A DNA stretch of 64,000 bases from Pseudomonas sp. S04 (lineage in GTDB: Bacteria; Pseudomonadota; Gammaproteobacteria; Pseudomonadales; Pseudomonadaceae). Positions 24,708 to 32,241 of the stretch are shown here, piece by piece. How positions within the stretch are numbered: the stretch's first letter is position 1; each line of letters starts with the position of its first letter. Below the pieces are notes generated by a model that was not told the origin of the DNA, made no database searches, and worked only from the letters and a program-made list of their open reading frames with translations. The translations under genes and the position numbers were made by a program. Location: the NCBI RefSeq assembly GCF_009834545.1, contig NZ_CP019427.1, positions 2,610,001 through 2,674,000 of the forward strand, in the 5' to 3' direction.

Positions 24708-25247
24708 TTATTCGCCCTCTACAGAAATGACAAGGCGCCGCTCATCGTCGAACTCGAAGCCGTTCTCGCAGTACCAGGGGATCGCGCCTGAGGCTGGATC
24801 CTGAACCTCAATCCACTTCAACTTCAGCATGCGTGCGAACGCGTCGATCGCAGTTAGAGCAATGGGTAGCACGTATCCCTTCAGTGGGTGGCTCGAGTCT
24901 GGCTTTCCCTCGAGGAGGATAAGCTTGATAGTGAGCTTGCTGTCTCGGGCATTCGCGTATGCCATGCCGCATAGCTCTACGTCATACCACAGCGCCAGGT
25001 CGATCCCCTTGGGCCATTTCTGCTTCCAATTGGATACTTCCTCCCAGGAAAGCAAAGCGCCGTCTTCGCCCCAATTGTAGCTTGCCTCAACTGCCGCGTG
25101 GTTGATGGGCTCTAGTCGGACGCGCGAAACATCGAGATCGGGTGGGTCTAACGAGGCCTGCTCTTCGGCTAACAGCCCGAGGGCTTGCCGGTAAGCCTCT
25201 CCCCGATACACCTGGTATTTCAGGTGGTCGTTACGTGGTGCCATCAA
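24708..25247 (-). CDS. GNAT-like acetyltransferase family protein
   Basis: A 179-residue protein whose second half has the GNAT pattern: strand LCGMAYANARDSKLTIKLI, helix LPIALTAIDAFARMLKLKW, then IEVQDPASGAIPWYCENGFEF, the usual end of the fold where a Tyr and a Gly-Phe follow the last helix. The acetyl-CoA loop (Q/RxxGxG/A) is not evident, so activity is uncertain. It starts at MM (25247 or 25244). Its partner is the 52-residue protein downstream. It may be a cargo toxin or modifying enzyme; this is inference. Confidence 0.62.
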   Translation of the reverse strand: MMAPRNDHLKYQVYRGEAYRQALGLLAEEQASLDPPDLDVSRVRLEPINHAAVEASYNWGEDGALLSWEEVSNWKQKWPKGIDLALWYDVELCGMAYANARDSKLTIKLILLEGKPDSSHPLKGYVLPIALTAIDAFARMLKLKWIEVQDPASGAIPWYCENGFEFDDERRLVISVEGE

Positions 25248-25351
25248 TAATCCTTAGATTCTTAGCTACCCCACCCTCTACCACTGGGGCGGCCTCACTA
25301 TAACAGTGGATACGAAAACCACCAGATCGCCGTCGCCGTTGACGGCTTGAC

Positions 25352-25531
25352 CGATTCTGTTGAAAAAGTCGGCCATGGTTTGCGCATCAGAAAAGTACGC
25401 GTCCGAGATTGAAATCTTTACTTTTGGCAGGGACTTCCAGACTCGGATTTCACGTGGCAGCGTGCAAAAAAGGCGTTTTCACCAGTCAATGATCAGGCAG
25501 TTTGGGCAGACCGACTTTTTCAACAGAATCG
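25352..25531 (+). repeat. Miniature inverted-repeat element, copy 1 (180 bp)
   Basis: Bounded by 21-bp perfect terminal inverted repeats CGATTCTGTTGAAAAAGTCGG and its complement (25511-25531). The interior shares GTACGCG..GAGATTGAAAT..TTTACTTTT with the copies at 27218 and 48110. There is no transposase inside, so it would move in trans. Confidence 0.9.
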
Positions 25532-25728
25532 ACCCAAAGGAACCGCTCAATTGGCATTGAAACTTCGGTAACTAAAAGCCTGTTGTTACCACGATGCGGA
25601 AGGGCTGGCCTAAGTCGGATTGTCCGCTTCAGTTGTCGCTCATTCCGAAGTAGCTTGTTCAAACTCACCAAGCTCTAGCTGACACCACGATCTGCACTGA
25701 AGCCATCAGTGGAGAGGGTATCTTAATT
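25532..25728. other. Intergenic DNA between miniature element and AlbA_2 gene
   Basis: No gene. It contains TCGGATTGTCCGCTTCAGTTGTCGCTCATTCCGAAG-like decayed repeat sequence similar in flavour to the flanks of the other miniature element copies. Confidence 0.35.
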
Positions 25729-26874
25729 TTAAAAATGCTCGAGGTCGTTAAATGTATAATGGACATCTTGTTTGTTTATAACCACAGGGATGTTTAATTC
25801 GATGGGTTCGCGCAATTGATCTGATAGAATTCGTACAGTAATGGATGTTAAATTTTGTGGCGGTCTTACGAGATAAACGCAATCTGTAGTTAGAGTTTCT
25901 CCAGATTGAATTTTCCCCATGCGAAACACCGCAGTGTGAAGCTCACGCTCTGTTGTTATTGAAACGCCGCAGCGTGAAAGATTTATCGGCGTTACTCTCT
26001 TCATCGCATCAAGAATGCTGCTTTTTCTCTTCGGTCTGTCAAGTATTTGACGCTCTTCTAGTAGCTGTAAGTCGTTTGCAATTGGAATGGTAAGGTAAAT
26101 TCTGACGTCGTCAGCAAAATTGGTTCCAGAGTTGGTTAGTTGTAGGCGAAAACCCGAAATTCCTTCAAGCTGTTGAATGTATTGAGCAAGCTCGCGGTAA
26201 TATGCTTGGTTGGTATGCGCCATATCGTAGCTTGCACCAGTATCGAACATTCCGTAAGGAGTCCGCTTCTCCATCAGGTCCGGAAGTTCATCTTGATTTT
26301 CAATGATTACATTATTATAATTTAAATATAAAGAATCTAGATTAGTGTCATCTGATCCTAAGAGTTGTAGAGAAAGATTCGGAGAAAATGTTTGCGATTT
26401 TTCGACACGATCCGCGCCCATTTTTGCAATTTCTTCGGGTTTTGCTATTGCCGTAGATGAGCCGCGTCGTACATAAACAGTATCAGCCAATACCTTGCCG
26501 AAGGCTTGCTTTGCATAGATAGGCCGGTCTTGGGTGTCGATGGTATACAGCCCCAGCTGGAACCCTTTGAATGTTAACGATCTGTATGAAAAGTGAACCG
26601 GGGTGTTTGTTTTTCCATTGATGAACTGTTGAAGTCGTGCATCGTCCAGGTCTATATCAAGTCCGACAAGCTCTCCTAAGTCACTAACGCCGACTAAAAT
26701 GTGCGCGTCTTCCTGTCGCCAAGCGTTGGCGAATGCTAGTACATCTTTAAGTAGCTCACCTTTAGCTTCTGGTGTAGCGCCATCGTGTGGGTATTGCTGC
26801 ACTTTATAGTCCAGTGTTGTGCCTTCGCCTTTATAAAGTAGTGTTTCTATTAACGATTGGTCATCCATTTTCAT
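25729..26874 (-). CDS. AlbA_2 (Schlafen-type) domain protein, probable defence or regulatory cargo
   Basis: A 381-residue protein. Residues ~5-150 match the AlbA_2 domain: EGTTLDYKVQ near the start, KGELLKDVLAFANAW, ILVGVSDLGELVGLD, and a closing VYVRRGSSTAIAKPEEI. Such domains occur in Schlafen relatives and in several anti-phage proteins. The C-terminal ~230 residues are beta-rich and unrecognised. The start is the ATG at 26874 with AAGGTG upstream; a longer in-frame start has no ribosome site. Base composition is AT-rich compared with the phage genes. Confidence 0.72.
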   Translation of the reverse strand: MKMDDQSLIETLLYKGEGTTLDYKVQQYPHDGATPEAKGELLKDVLAFANAWRQEDAHILVGVSDLGELVGLDIDLDDARLQQFINGKTNTPVHFSYRSLTFKGFQLGLYTIDTQDRPIYAKQAFGKVLADTVYVRRGSSTAIAKPEEIAKMGADRVEKSQTFSPNLSLQLLGSDDTNLDSLYLNYNNVIIENQDELPDLMEKRTPYGMFDTGASYDMAHTNQAYYRELAQYIQQLEGISGFRLQLTNSGTNFADDVRIYLTIPIANDLQLLEERQILDRPKRKSSILDAMKRVTPINLSRCGVSITTERELHTAVFRMGKIQSGETLTTDCVYLVRPPQNLTSITVRILSDQLREPIELNIPVVINKQDVHYTFNDLEHF

Positions 26875-27217
26875 AATCCACACCTTGATTTCCCGCAACG
26901 CTACTGTTTTGGTGTCGACCTGTCTAGCTGCAAGGGTTGGGACGTCGGGTACAGATCCGCGATCAGCATTTAGTCGTGCATCTTCCGCATACCAACGCCC
27001 GGAAGAGCGACTAAAGAGTCGACGTCCGTTAAGGCGAGGTCTCGGCGCAAAAGGGCATTCCCAGTTTCGTCGGGCTTGCGTTTGGCGAGATCGCTGACGG
27101 CCAACCTTCGGCACGCTGGTCTACGGTCATTATGGCGAAGCTGGAAAGAGGCTTCGTACTCTGGAGCTAATGGAAATAAGTGGACAATACCTCTACAGCG
27201 TAATGTCTGCTTATGGC
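26875..27217. other. Gene-free stretch upstream of AlbA_2 gene
   Basis: 343 bases with no supported gene. It must contain the promoter of the minus-strand AlbA_2 gene. Part of it (about 26990-27110) is GC-rich and different in composition from the AT-rich gene, possibly host-derived repeat remnants. Confidence 0.35.
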
Positions 27218-27398
27218 CGATTCTGTTGAAAAAGTCGGTCATGGTTTCCGCGGCAGAAAGTACGCGCTTGAGATTGAAATTTTTACTTTTAGCAGAGGAT
27301 GCCAGGCTTAGGTTTCGCGGAGCTGAGTGCAAAAAAAAAGGCGTTTTCAGCAGTCAGTACGCGAGTAGCTTGGAAGGACCGACTTTTCAACAGAATCG
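27218..27398 (+). repeat. Miniature inverted-repeat element, copy 2 (181 bp)
   Basis: Left terminal repeat identical to copy 1 (CGATTCTGTTGAAAAAGTCGG); the right one lacks one T (CCGACTTTTCAACAGAATCG). Same orientation as copy 1. It ends 11 bases after the stop of the 70-residue gene on the minus strand. Confidence 0.9.
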
Positions 27399-27409
27399 GC
27401 CGATTGCGG

Positions 27410-27622
27410 TCATTCTGGCGTCATCAGCACGGCGAGCGTCAGCTTGATGAACTCTTCATTCCGGTCGATCGTGTCCAGGGCGCCACGCACGTTGCTCGCA
27501 ACGTCTGCGGAGCCGCGCTGCTCGACCCAGTTCGAAAGTTCCATGACGGCGGCCTCAAGCGCGAGTTGGTTCTCGTTGATTTTGTAGAGCAGGGCAGGAA
27601 GCAGGTCTGAATTTGGCATCAC
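27410..27622 (-). CDS. Small conserved protein, copy 2 (70 residues), function unknown
   Basis: A 70-residue paralogue of the protein at 23880-24089, differing at roughly 16 positions; both keep NENQLALEAA-MEL, WVEQRGS-DVA-NVRGAL and IDRNEEFIK. It begins MMPNSDLLPALLYK after a GGAGGAG site. The two copies lie at either side of the cargo block, so they may be the ends of an inserted unit or result from duplication. Function unknown. Confidence 0.7.
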   Translation of the reverse strand: MMPNSDLLPALLYKINENQLALEAAVMELSNWVEQRGSADVASNVRGALDTIDRNEEFIKLTLAVLMTPE

Positions 27623-27720
27623 GACTCCTCCGTGGAGCTTTCAGTTTAGCAGCATCAGATTTTTAAGGGATGGAAGGTCGCTTTCGGGTCGGTATTGCAC
27701 GCGGGGAGTGTTCAAAAATC

Positions 27721-27794
27721 CGTTCCGCAACCGAAAATGTAGCCCCCGAAAACCGTGGGCGGCAGGCCTTTAAAAATCAGTAGCTTGCGGAACG
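27721..27794. repeat. 10-bp inverted repeat beside the attachment site
   Basis: CGTTCCGCAA (27721-27730) and TTGCGGAACG (27785-27794), perfect complements 54 bases apart, ending 36 bases before the tRNA-Cys fragment. They could be arm-type sites for the prophage integrase or excisionase. This is inferred from place only. Confidence 0.4.
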
Positions 27795-27830
27795 CTATGC
27801 GTGCTAACCTATTGAAATTCAGGGCTTTAT

Positions 27831-27881
27831 AGATGGATTGCAAATCCACCTACGCCGGTTCGATTCCGACCTCGGCCTCCA
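27831..27881 (+). other. 3' fragment of tRNA-Cys: prophage attachment site (attR side)
   Basis: 51 bases ending CTCGGCCTCCA contain the anticodon loop TTGCAAA, the T arm GTTCGATTC and the 3' acceptor strand of a tRNA-Cys. The complementary 5' acceptor GGCCGAG is absent upstream, so this is a partial gene left by site-specific integration. The intact tRNA-Cys should lie at the other end of the prophage, left of the window. An intact tRNA-Leu follows, as in the usual Pseudomonas Gly-Cys-Leu cluster. Confidence 0.85.
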
Positions 27882-27889
27882 CTATAAAT

Positions 27890-27925
27890 AGCCCTGTAGA
27901 TCAACGATCTACAGGGCTTTTTTAT
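27890..27925 (+). terminator. Terminator after the tRNA-Cys site
   Basis: Thirteen-base perfect stem AGCCCTGTAGATC/GATCTACAGGGCT with an AAC loop and a T-rich tail (TTTTTTATTT). A strong rho-independent terminator. Confidence 0.9.
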
Positions 27926-28074
27926 TTAAGCTGGTGCGCAATGTTTTGTCCTGGAATTGCCTTGGATGAACTTGCTTAGCAGGGTAGGGGTGTATATATT
28001 TCCTCCCCTGTCGCACTAGTAGCAAAAACGACTGGTTGGCTTCAGGTCGTGATTGACCGCGACACCGCGCTACC

Positions 28075-28161
28075 GCCCGAATGGCGAAATTGGTAGACGC
28101 ATGGGACTTAAAATCCCCCGCTCGTAAGGGCGTGCCGGTTCGATTCCGGCTTCGGGCACCA
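28075..28161 (+). tRNA. tRNA-Leu (anticodon TAA)
   Basis: 87 bases from GCCCGAA to TTCGGGCACCA. The acceptor stem GCCCGAA/TTCGGGC is perfect, the anticodon loop CTTAAAA holds TAA, a long variable arm (CGCTCGTAAGGGCG) marks a class II tRNA, and CCA is encoded. It reads UUA codons, which are rare in this genome type. Confidence 0.97.
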
Positions 28162-28347
28162 TATATATCAAGGGCTTGCGTGATTTTATCGCGCAGGCCC
28201 TTGTTCGTTTCTGGTTGAGAAAAAAGCTCATTAAAACTTTTTGATGCCTTCTGCGACCGTCAAGTCCTGGCTGACCAAGTAAGTCTGAAACGACTTCCAA
28301 AGGGCTCTTTGAGGGTAATGCTGATCAGTTAAGCGACGCAGTTCATT

Positions 28348-28457
28348 GTGGGAGCGGGCGCCCGCTTGCGGCTTGCTCGCGATGGACTTGAAAGCGCCGC
28401 GTATTTATCTACTTACGCGTTATCGTTCACGTCCATCGCGAGCAAGCTCGCTCCCAC
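28348..28457. repeat. REP doublet (paired palindromic repeats)
   Basis: Outer arms GTGGGAGC/GCTCCCAC and inner 17-bp arms GCTTGCTCGCGATGGAC (28371-28387) and its complement (28431-28447) flank a short spacer. This is the typical head-to-tail pair of Pseudomonas REPs. It can form a long hairpin and may limit transcription between loci. Confidence 0.85.
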
Positions 28458-28537
28458 ATAGGGTCTGCAAGCGAGGTGTTCTGGAATTCCTTGATCAGCG
28501 ATGTGTGCAACCGTAGGTAGCATCCAGAAAATACAAA

Positions 28538-28552
28538 TGCGAATACGTATCA
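28538..28552. promoter_or_regulatory. Fur-box-like site upstream of TonB receptor
   Basis: TGCGAATACGTATCA matches the 7-1-7 Fur consensus TGATAAT-N-ATTATCA at about 10 of 14 positions. It lies 85 bases before the receptor start, a plausible promoter position. It predicts iron repression. Confidence 0.5.
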
Positions 28553-28636
28553 ATATATTGCTGTTAGGTATACCATACGCCGCGATTTATTGGCATGTAT
28601 GCCCTCCCATTTGGCTATTTTCTCAAGGTTTACTAG

Positions 28637-30763
28637 ATGCGTCGTACTCTGGTGTCCATCTGCGTGCTTCAGGCATTCTCCGTGTCCTCCTGGGCAGAAG
28701 AAGCCACAACTGAAAAAGCCAGTCTGGAGTTGCAAGCGACTGACATCGTTGGCACAGCAGATTTTGAAACCGCCCTTGGGCCAGTTGACGGTTATCGCGC
28801 GACGCGGTCGGCCAGCGCTACGCGCACCGACACTTCGATCCACGAAACGCCACAGTCCATCAGCGTGGTCACCAGGGATGTCGTCGAGGACATCAGTGCG
28901 ACAAGGTTGCAGGACGCTCTCGATTACGCCGGTGGTGTGGGGCGGGCCAACAATTTCGGCGGACAGGGGCTGACTACCTTTACCGTGCGCGGCTTTACCA
29001 CCGGGGAGTTCTATCGCAACGGGTTCCCGATCAACCGTGGTTATCCGAACATGCCCGATGCCAACATCATCGAGCGACTGGAAGTGCTGCGAGGGCCGGC
29101 GACCATGCTCTATGGCCGAGGCGATCCAGGTGGCACCTTCAACGTCATCTCCAAGCAGCCCCTGGCCGTGCCCACTGTGACCCTGGGGAGCCAACTCGAC
29201 GACCAGGGCATGCAGCGCGGCACGCTGGACGCCTCCGGCCCGTTGGACGAAGAGGGCCGCCTGGCCTATCGCCTGAACGTGGTGGGTGAGGGCGGTGATA
29301 CCTTCCGCGATCATGTCGAAACCGAACGCTACGGCGTGACCCCGGTGCTGTCCTGGCAGGCCACCGACGAGACCAAGGTGATTTTCGAAGGCGATTTCAT
29401 GCGCAACAATCACCCGCTCGACCGTGGCCTGACGCGCTATCCAAACCAGATCGGCACCGCCTCGCGCGACACCTTCTTCGGCGAAAAAGACGTTGGCAAA
29501 CTGCACAACGACAACAACATGGCGCAGCTGCGGTTCGAGCATCTGCTGAGCGATAACTGGACGTTGGGCGGTGGATTCCAATGGCTCGACGGGACCCTGG
29601 CGGGGAATGCGGTCGAAGCCAACGGTGTGGCTTCGGACGGGCGCACCCTGGGCCGTAACTTCAATTACCGCAAGCTGGAGTGGACGGACAAGGACACCCA
29701 ACTCAACCTCACCGGACATTTCACCGCAGGCGGTTTAGATCACACCCTGCTGACCGGCGTCGAGTACGAGGATTACGACTACCAGTCGATCATCCAGCGC
29801 TCCAGCGGAGACGCCAGTGCCTATCCGATCGATATCTTCAATCCGGTGTATGGCCAGCCGCGTCCAGCCTTGACCCGCACCCCGACCAACGACAAGGAAA
29901 ACCTCAAGACCTACGCCGCGTTCATCCAGGATCAGGTGGCCGTGACCGAGCGCTTGCGCGTCCTGGCCGGAGCCCGTTTCGAACGCTTCGAGCATGCCTA
30001 CCAAACCTTCGTGCCGGCCGGCAGAAGCTGGGAGGCCAGCGACAATGCCGTGACCCCGCGCGTTGGTGTGACCTATGACCTAACCGATACCGTGGCGATT
30101 TATGCCGACACGGCGCGCTCGTTCAAGCCCAATACCGGTGCCAGTCGCCAGGGCGGTGGTTTCGAACCGGAAAAGGGCAAGTCCTATGAGCTGGGTATCA
30201 AGTGGGAAGCGCTGGACAGTCAATTGAGTGTCGACGCGGCGATCTACCAGATCGAAAAGCGCAACGTACTCACCACCGATCCTGTGGACTCGACGTTCAG
30301 CGTGGCGGCAGGCGAGGTGCGCAGCCGTGGTTTGGACCTGAACATCGCCGGCAACCTGACCCCGCAATGGCGGGTGATCGGCGGCTACGCCTATGTCGAT
30401 GCGCAAGTGACCAAGGACAACGTCATCGAATCCGGCACCCGGCTGATGAACATCCCGCAGAGCAGCTTCAGCCTGCTCAATGTCTACGAGTTCCAGGATG
30501 GCGCGCTCAAGGGTCTGGGGCTTGGCACCGGGCTCAAGTACGTCGATGAGCGCGCAGGGCAGACCGCCAACACAGCGTTTTCGATGGGTAGCTACACGGT
30601 GGTCGACCTGCTGAGCTACTACAAGGTGAACGACAGGGTCAGGCTCAATCTGGATGTGAAAAACCTGGCGGATGAAGATTATGAGGAGGGGGCGTTCGGC
30701 AACGTTTACGCTTATCCAGGGGCGCCGAGAACAGTGCAGGTCGGTATTTCCTACACGTTGTGA
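28637..30763 (+). CDS. TonB-dependent siderophore receptor
   Basis: A 708-residue outer-membrane receptor with a signal peptide (about residues 1-20, cleaved near SSWA-EE). The plug domain follows (SIHETPQSISVVTRDVVED; LEVLRGPATMLYGRGDPGGTFN), then a 22-strand barrel ending in the C-terminal aromatic/hydrophobic pattern QVGISYTL. There is no N-terminal secretin/TonB signalling domain, and no sigma/anti-sigma pair is nearby, so it is a plain transporter. It is likely Fur-regulated. The ligand cannot be told from sequence; a ferric siderophore of the ferrichrome or coprogen class is typical of the family. Confidence 0.93.
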   Translation: MRRTLVSICVLQAFSVSSWAEEATTEKASLELQATDIVGTADFETALGPVDGYRATRSASATRTDTSIHETPQSISVVTRDVVEDISATRLQDALDYAGGVGRANNFGGQGLTTFTVRGFTTGEFYRNGFPINRGYPNMPDANIIERLEVLRGPATMLYGRGDPGGTFNVISKQPLAVPTVTLGSQLDDQGMQRGTLDASGPLDEEGRLAYRLNVVGEGGDTFRDHVETERYGVTPVLSWQATDETKVIFEGDFMRNNHPLDRGLTRYPNQIGTASRDTFFGEKDVGKLHNDNNMAQLRFEHLLSDNWTLGGGFQWLDGTLAGNAVEANGVASDGRTLGRNFNYRKLEWTDKDTQLNLTGHFTAGGLDHTLLTGVEYEDYDYQSIIQRSSGDASAYPIDIFNPVYGQPRPALTRTPTNDKENLKTYAAFIQDQVAVTERLRVLAGARFERFEHAYQTFVPAGRSWEASDNAVTPRVGVTYDLTDTVAIYADTARSFKPNTGASRQGGGFEPEKGKSYELGIKWEALDSQLSVDAAIYQIEKRNVLTTDPVDSTFSVAAGEVRSRGLDLNIAGNLTPQWRVIGGYAYVDAQVTKDNVIESGTRLMNIPQSSFSLLNVYEFQDGALKGLGLGTGLKYVDERAGQTANTAFSMGSYTVVDLLSYYKVNDRVRLNLDVKNLADEDYEEGAFGNVYAYPGAPRTVQVGISYTL

Positions 30764-31230
30764 TTCGATTGAATGGGCGGTCTTGCGAATTGTGAAAGCT
30801 CAGCACGCAGCACGTCCTGCAGCTAATCGGGCAAAAGCCCCGCTGGCCCTGGCCTGGCGGGGCTTGTTCGTTCTCCTCAGTTCTCATTATTTTTAGTACA
30901 TTGGCCAGCACATCTGAGTTCGACTCGATCCACGGTTGCCGGTCAGGATGGTCCTGAATCAGATCCGCAAGTTACCCGCCCTGATGAATTCGATGAGTGC
31001 TTTCAAGGCAGGTGGCATATGGCGTCGGCTGGAGTAATAAAGAATGAGAAAATGCGAGAAAATGGGCACGGATTTATTTTCAAGATCAGCAGAAAATGCA
31101 GAGTCAAATAAATCTGTCCCCTTTTGCTCGTCCCCTTTTGCTCCCTGCGGGAAAAGCCGGATAACCAAACACCTCAGGCTTGGGCGTCATCATAGCGCCC
31201 GATTGAAGTGTCCAAAATCGTCAGGCCAGT
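30764..31230. other. Intergenic region with terminator and repeat fragments
   Basis: About 470 bases. After the terminator at 30835-30870 it contains GGCACGGATTTATTTT (31065-31080) and AAATAAATCTGTCCCCTTTT (31106-31125), which form an inverted pair of a short repeat seen again near 50.2 and 51.5 kb. No gene is supported. Confidence 0.45.
30835..30872 (+). terminator. Terminator after TonB receptor gene
   Basis: Nine-base stem AAGCCCCGC/GCGGGGCTT with an inner GGCC pair in the loop, then GTTCGTT. It terminates the receptor transcript. Confidence 0.75.
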
Positions 31231-32109
31231 TCACTTCGCCACCGCCGTCATCAGCAGCTTGCGAATCTCCCCGGTAATCGCGCTTTTGGTGCCTTGCTCC
31301 AATATCCCCACCCGGCGTACCGCCAAGTCGCCGGGCAGCGGCAGCACTCGCAGGCTGGGGTCCTTGTGCCAGTCGAAGTTCTTCAGCAAGGGCACGATTG
31401 CCACGCCGACTTGTTGGCGAACCAGGTCGGCGATGCCGATGATGGAGTTCAGTTCGAGAATTTCCAACGGCTCGACGGACTCACTCTTGATGATTGCCTG
31501 TACCTTGCGCCCGACTGCCGTGGACCTGTCGTAGCGAATAAACGGCTGGGTTCTCAGCAGTTCCACGGCGTCGTCAATGCCGGCGGTTTGCGTGGCATTG
31601 GCGAGCATGACGATCGGTTCGTTGTAGAGCAGGGTCCAGCTCAATCCATCGAAGTTTTGCCGCGCGGTCTCGATCAACAGCGCGGCGTCGAGCTTGGCGG
31701 CATGCACCAGGTTGACCACTTCGTCGGAGCGGGCAGTCATCAAGTTGACCGATATCCTCGGGTGCAGTTTTTTCAGTTGCACCAGGCAATTGGCGAGCAG
31801 GCCCATGCCGGAGGTAATGCCGCCGATGGACACTTCACCTTCCATTGCCACGCCTTCGGGCGCTTCGGCGATCATTTGCTCGTAGTCCGCCAGCAGGCGC
31901 TTGGCTTTGGGCAGCAACAACACCCCGTCGCGGCTCAGTTTGATCTGCCGATGACTGCGGTCGAACAGCGGTCGGCGCATCTCTTCTTCGAGTGCGCGCA
32001 TTTGCTGGCCGACCGCGGCATTGGTCAGGGCCACGCGGTCGGCGGCGGCGGCAAAGCTGCCGTATTCGGCGACGGCGATAAAGGTCTTGAAAAAACGAAT
32101 ACTGCTCAT
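31231..32109 (-). CDS. LysR-type transcriptional regulator
   Basis: A 292-residue LysR regulator. The N-terminal winged helix-turn-helix is SIRFFKTFIAVAEYGSFAAAAD ... AVGQQMRALEEEM, followed by the periplasmic-binding-protein-like effector domain. Divergent from the peptide catabolism operon starting at 32242, it is the likely local activator. A dyad in the shared space could be its binding site. The chosen start (32109, MSSIRFF) fits family length; an earlier in-frame ATG at 32142 is possible. Neither has a clear ribosome site. Confidence 0.9.
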   Translation of the reverse strand: MSSIRFFKTFIAVAEYGSFAAAADRVALTNAAVGQQMRALEEEMRRPLFDRSHRQIKLSRDGVLLLPKAKRLLADYEQMIAEAPEGVAMEGEVSIGGITSGMGLLANCLVQLKKLHPRISVNLMTARSDEVVNLVHAAKLDAALLIETARQNFDGLSWTLLYNEPIVMLANATQTAGIDDAVELLRTQPFIRYDRSTAVGRKVQAIIKSESVEPLEILELNSIIGIADLVRQQVGVAIVPLLKNFDWHKDPSLRVLPLPGDLAVRRVGILEQGTKSAITGEIRKLLMTAVAK

Positions 32110-32162
32110 GGAAAGGGCCGTAGTCAGGGGGTATCGCTGCATCGTAAAGGGTTTGTTTACTC

Positions 32163-32183
32163 AAACTAAAGTTTAATTAGTTT
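32163..32183. promoter_or_regulatory. LysR-type operator dyad in divergent promoter
   Basis: AAACTAA-N7-TTAGTTT, a perfect 7-bp dyad with T-rich surroundings between the regulator and the hydrolase gene. It is of the T-N11-A kind of interrupted dyad bound by LysR proteins. The centre is 64 bases from the regulator start and 69 from the operon start. Confidence 0.55.
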
Positions 32184-32241
32184 TTCTTTTTATAGCCTCC
32201 GCCCAATACTCATTCCCGAACTGACTCGGCGAACTTTCCAC

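Larger units (their letters stand above)
28162..28636. other. Intergenic region with REP pair, before the TonB receptor gene
   Basis: 475 bases without a gene apart from the REP hairpin (28348-28457) and the Fur-like site (28538-28552) listed separately. Confidence 0.5.
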
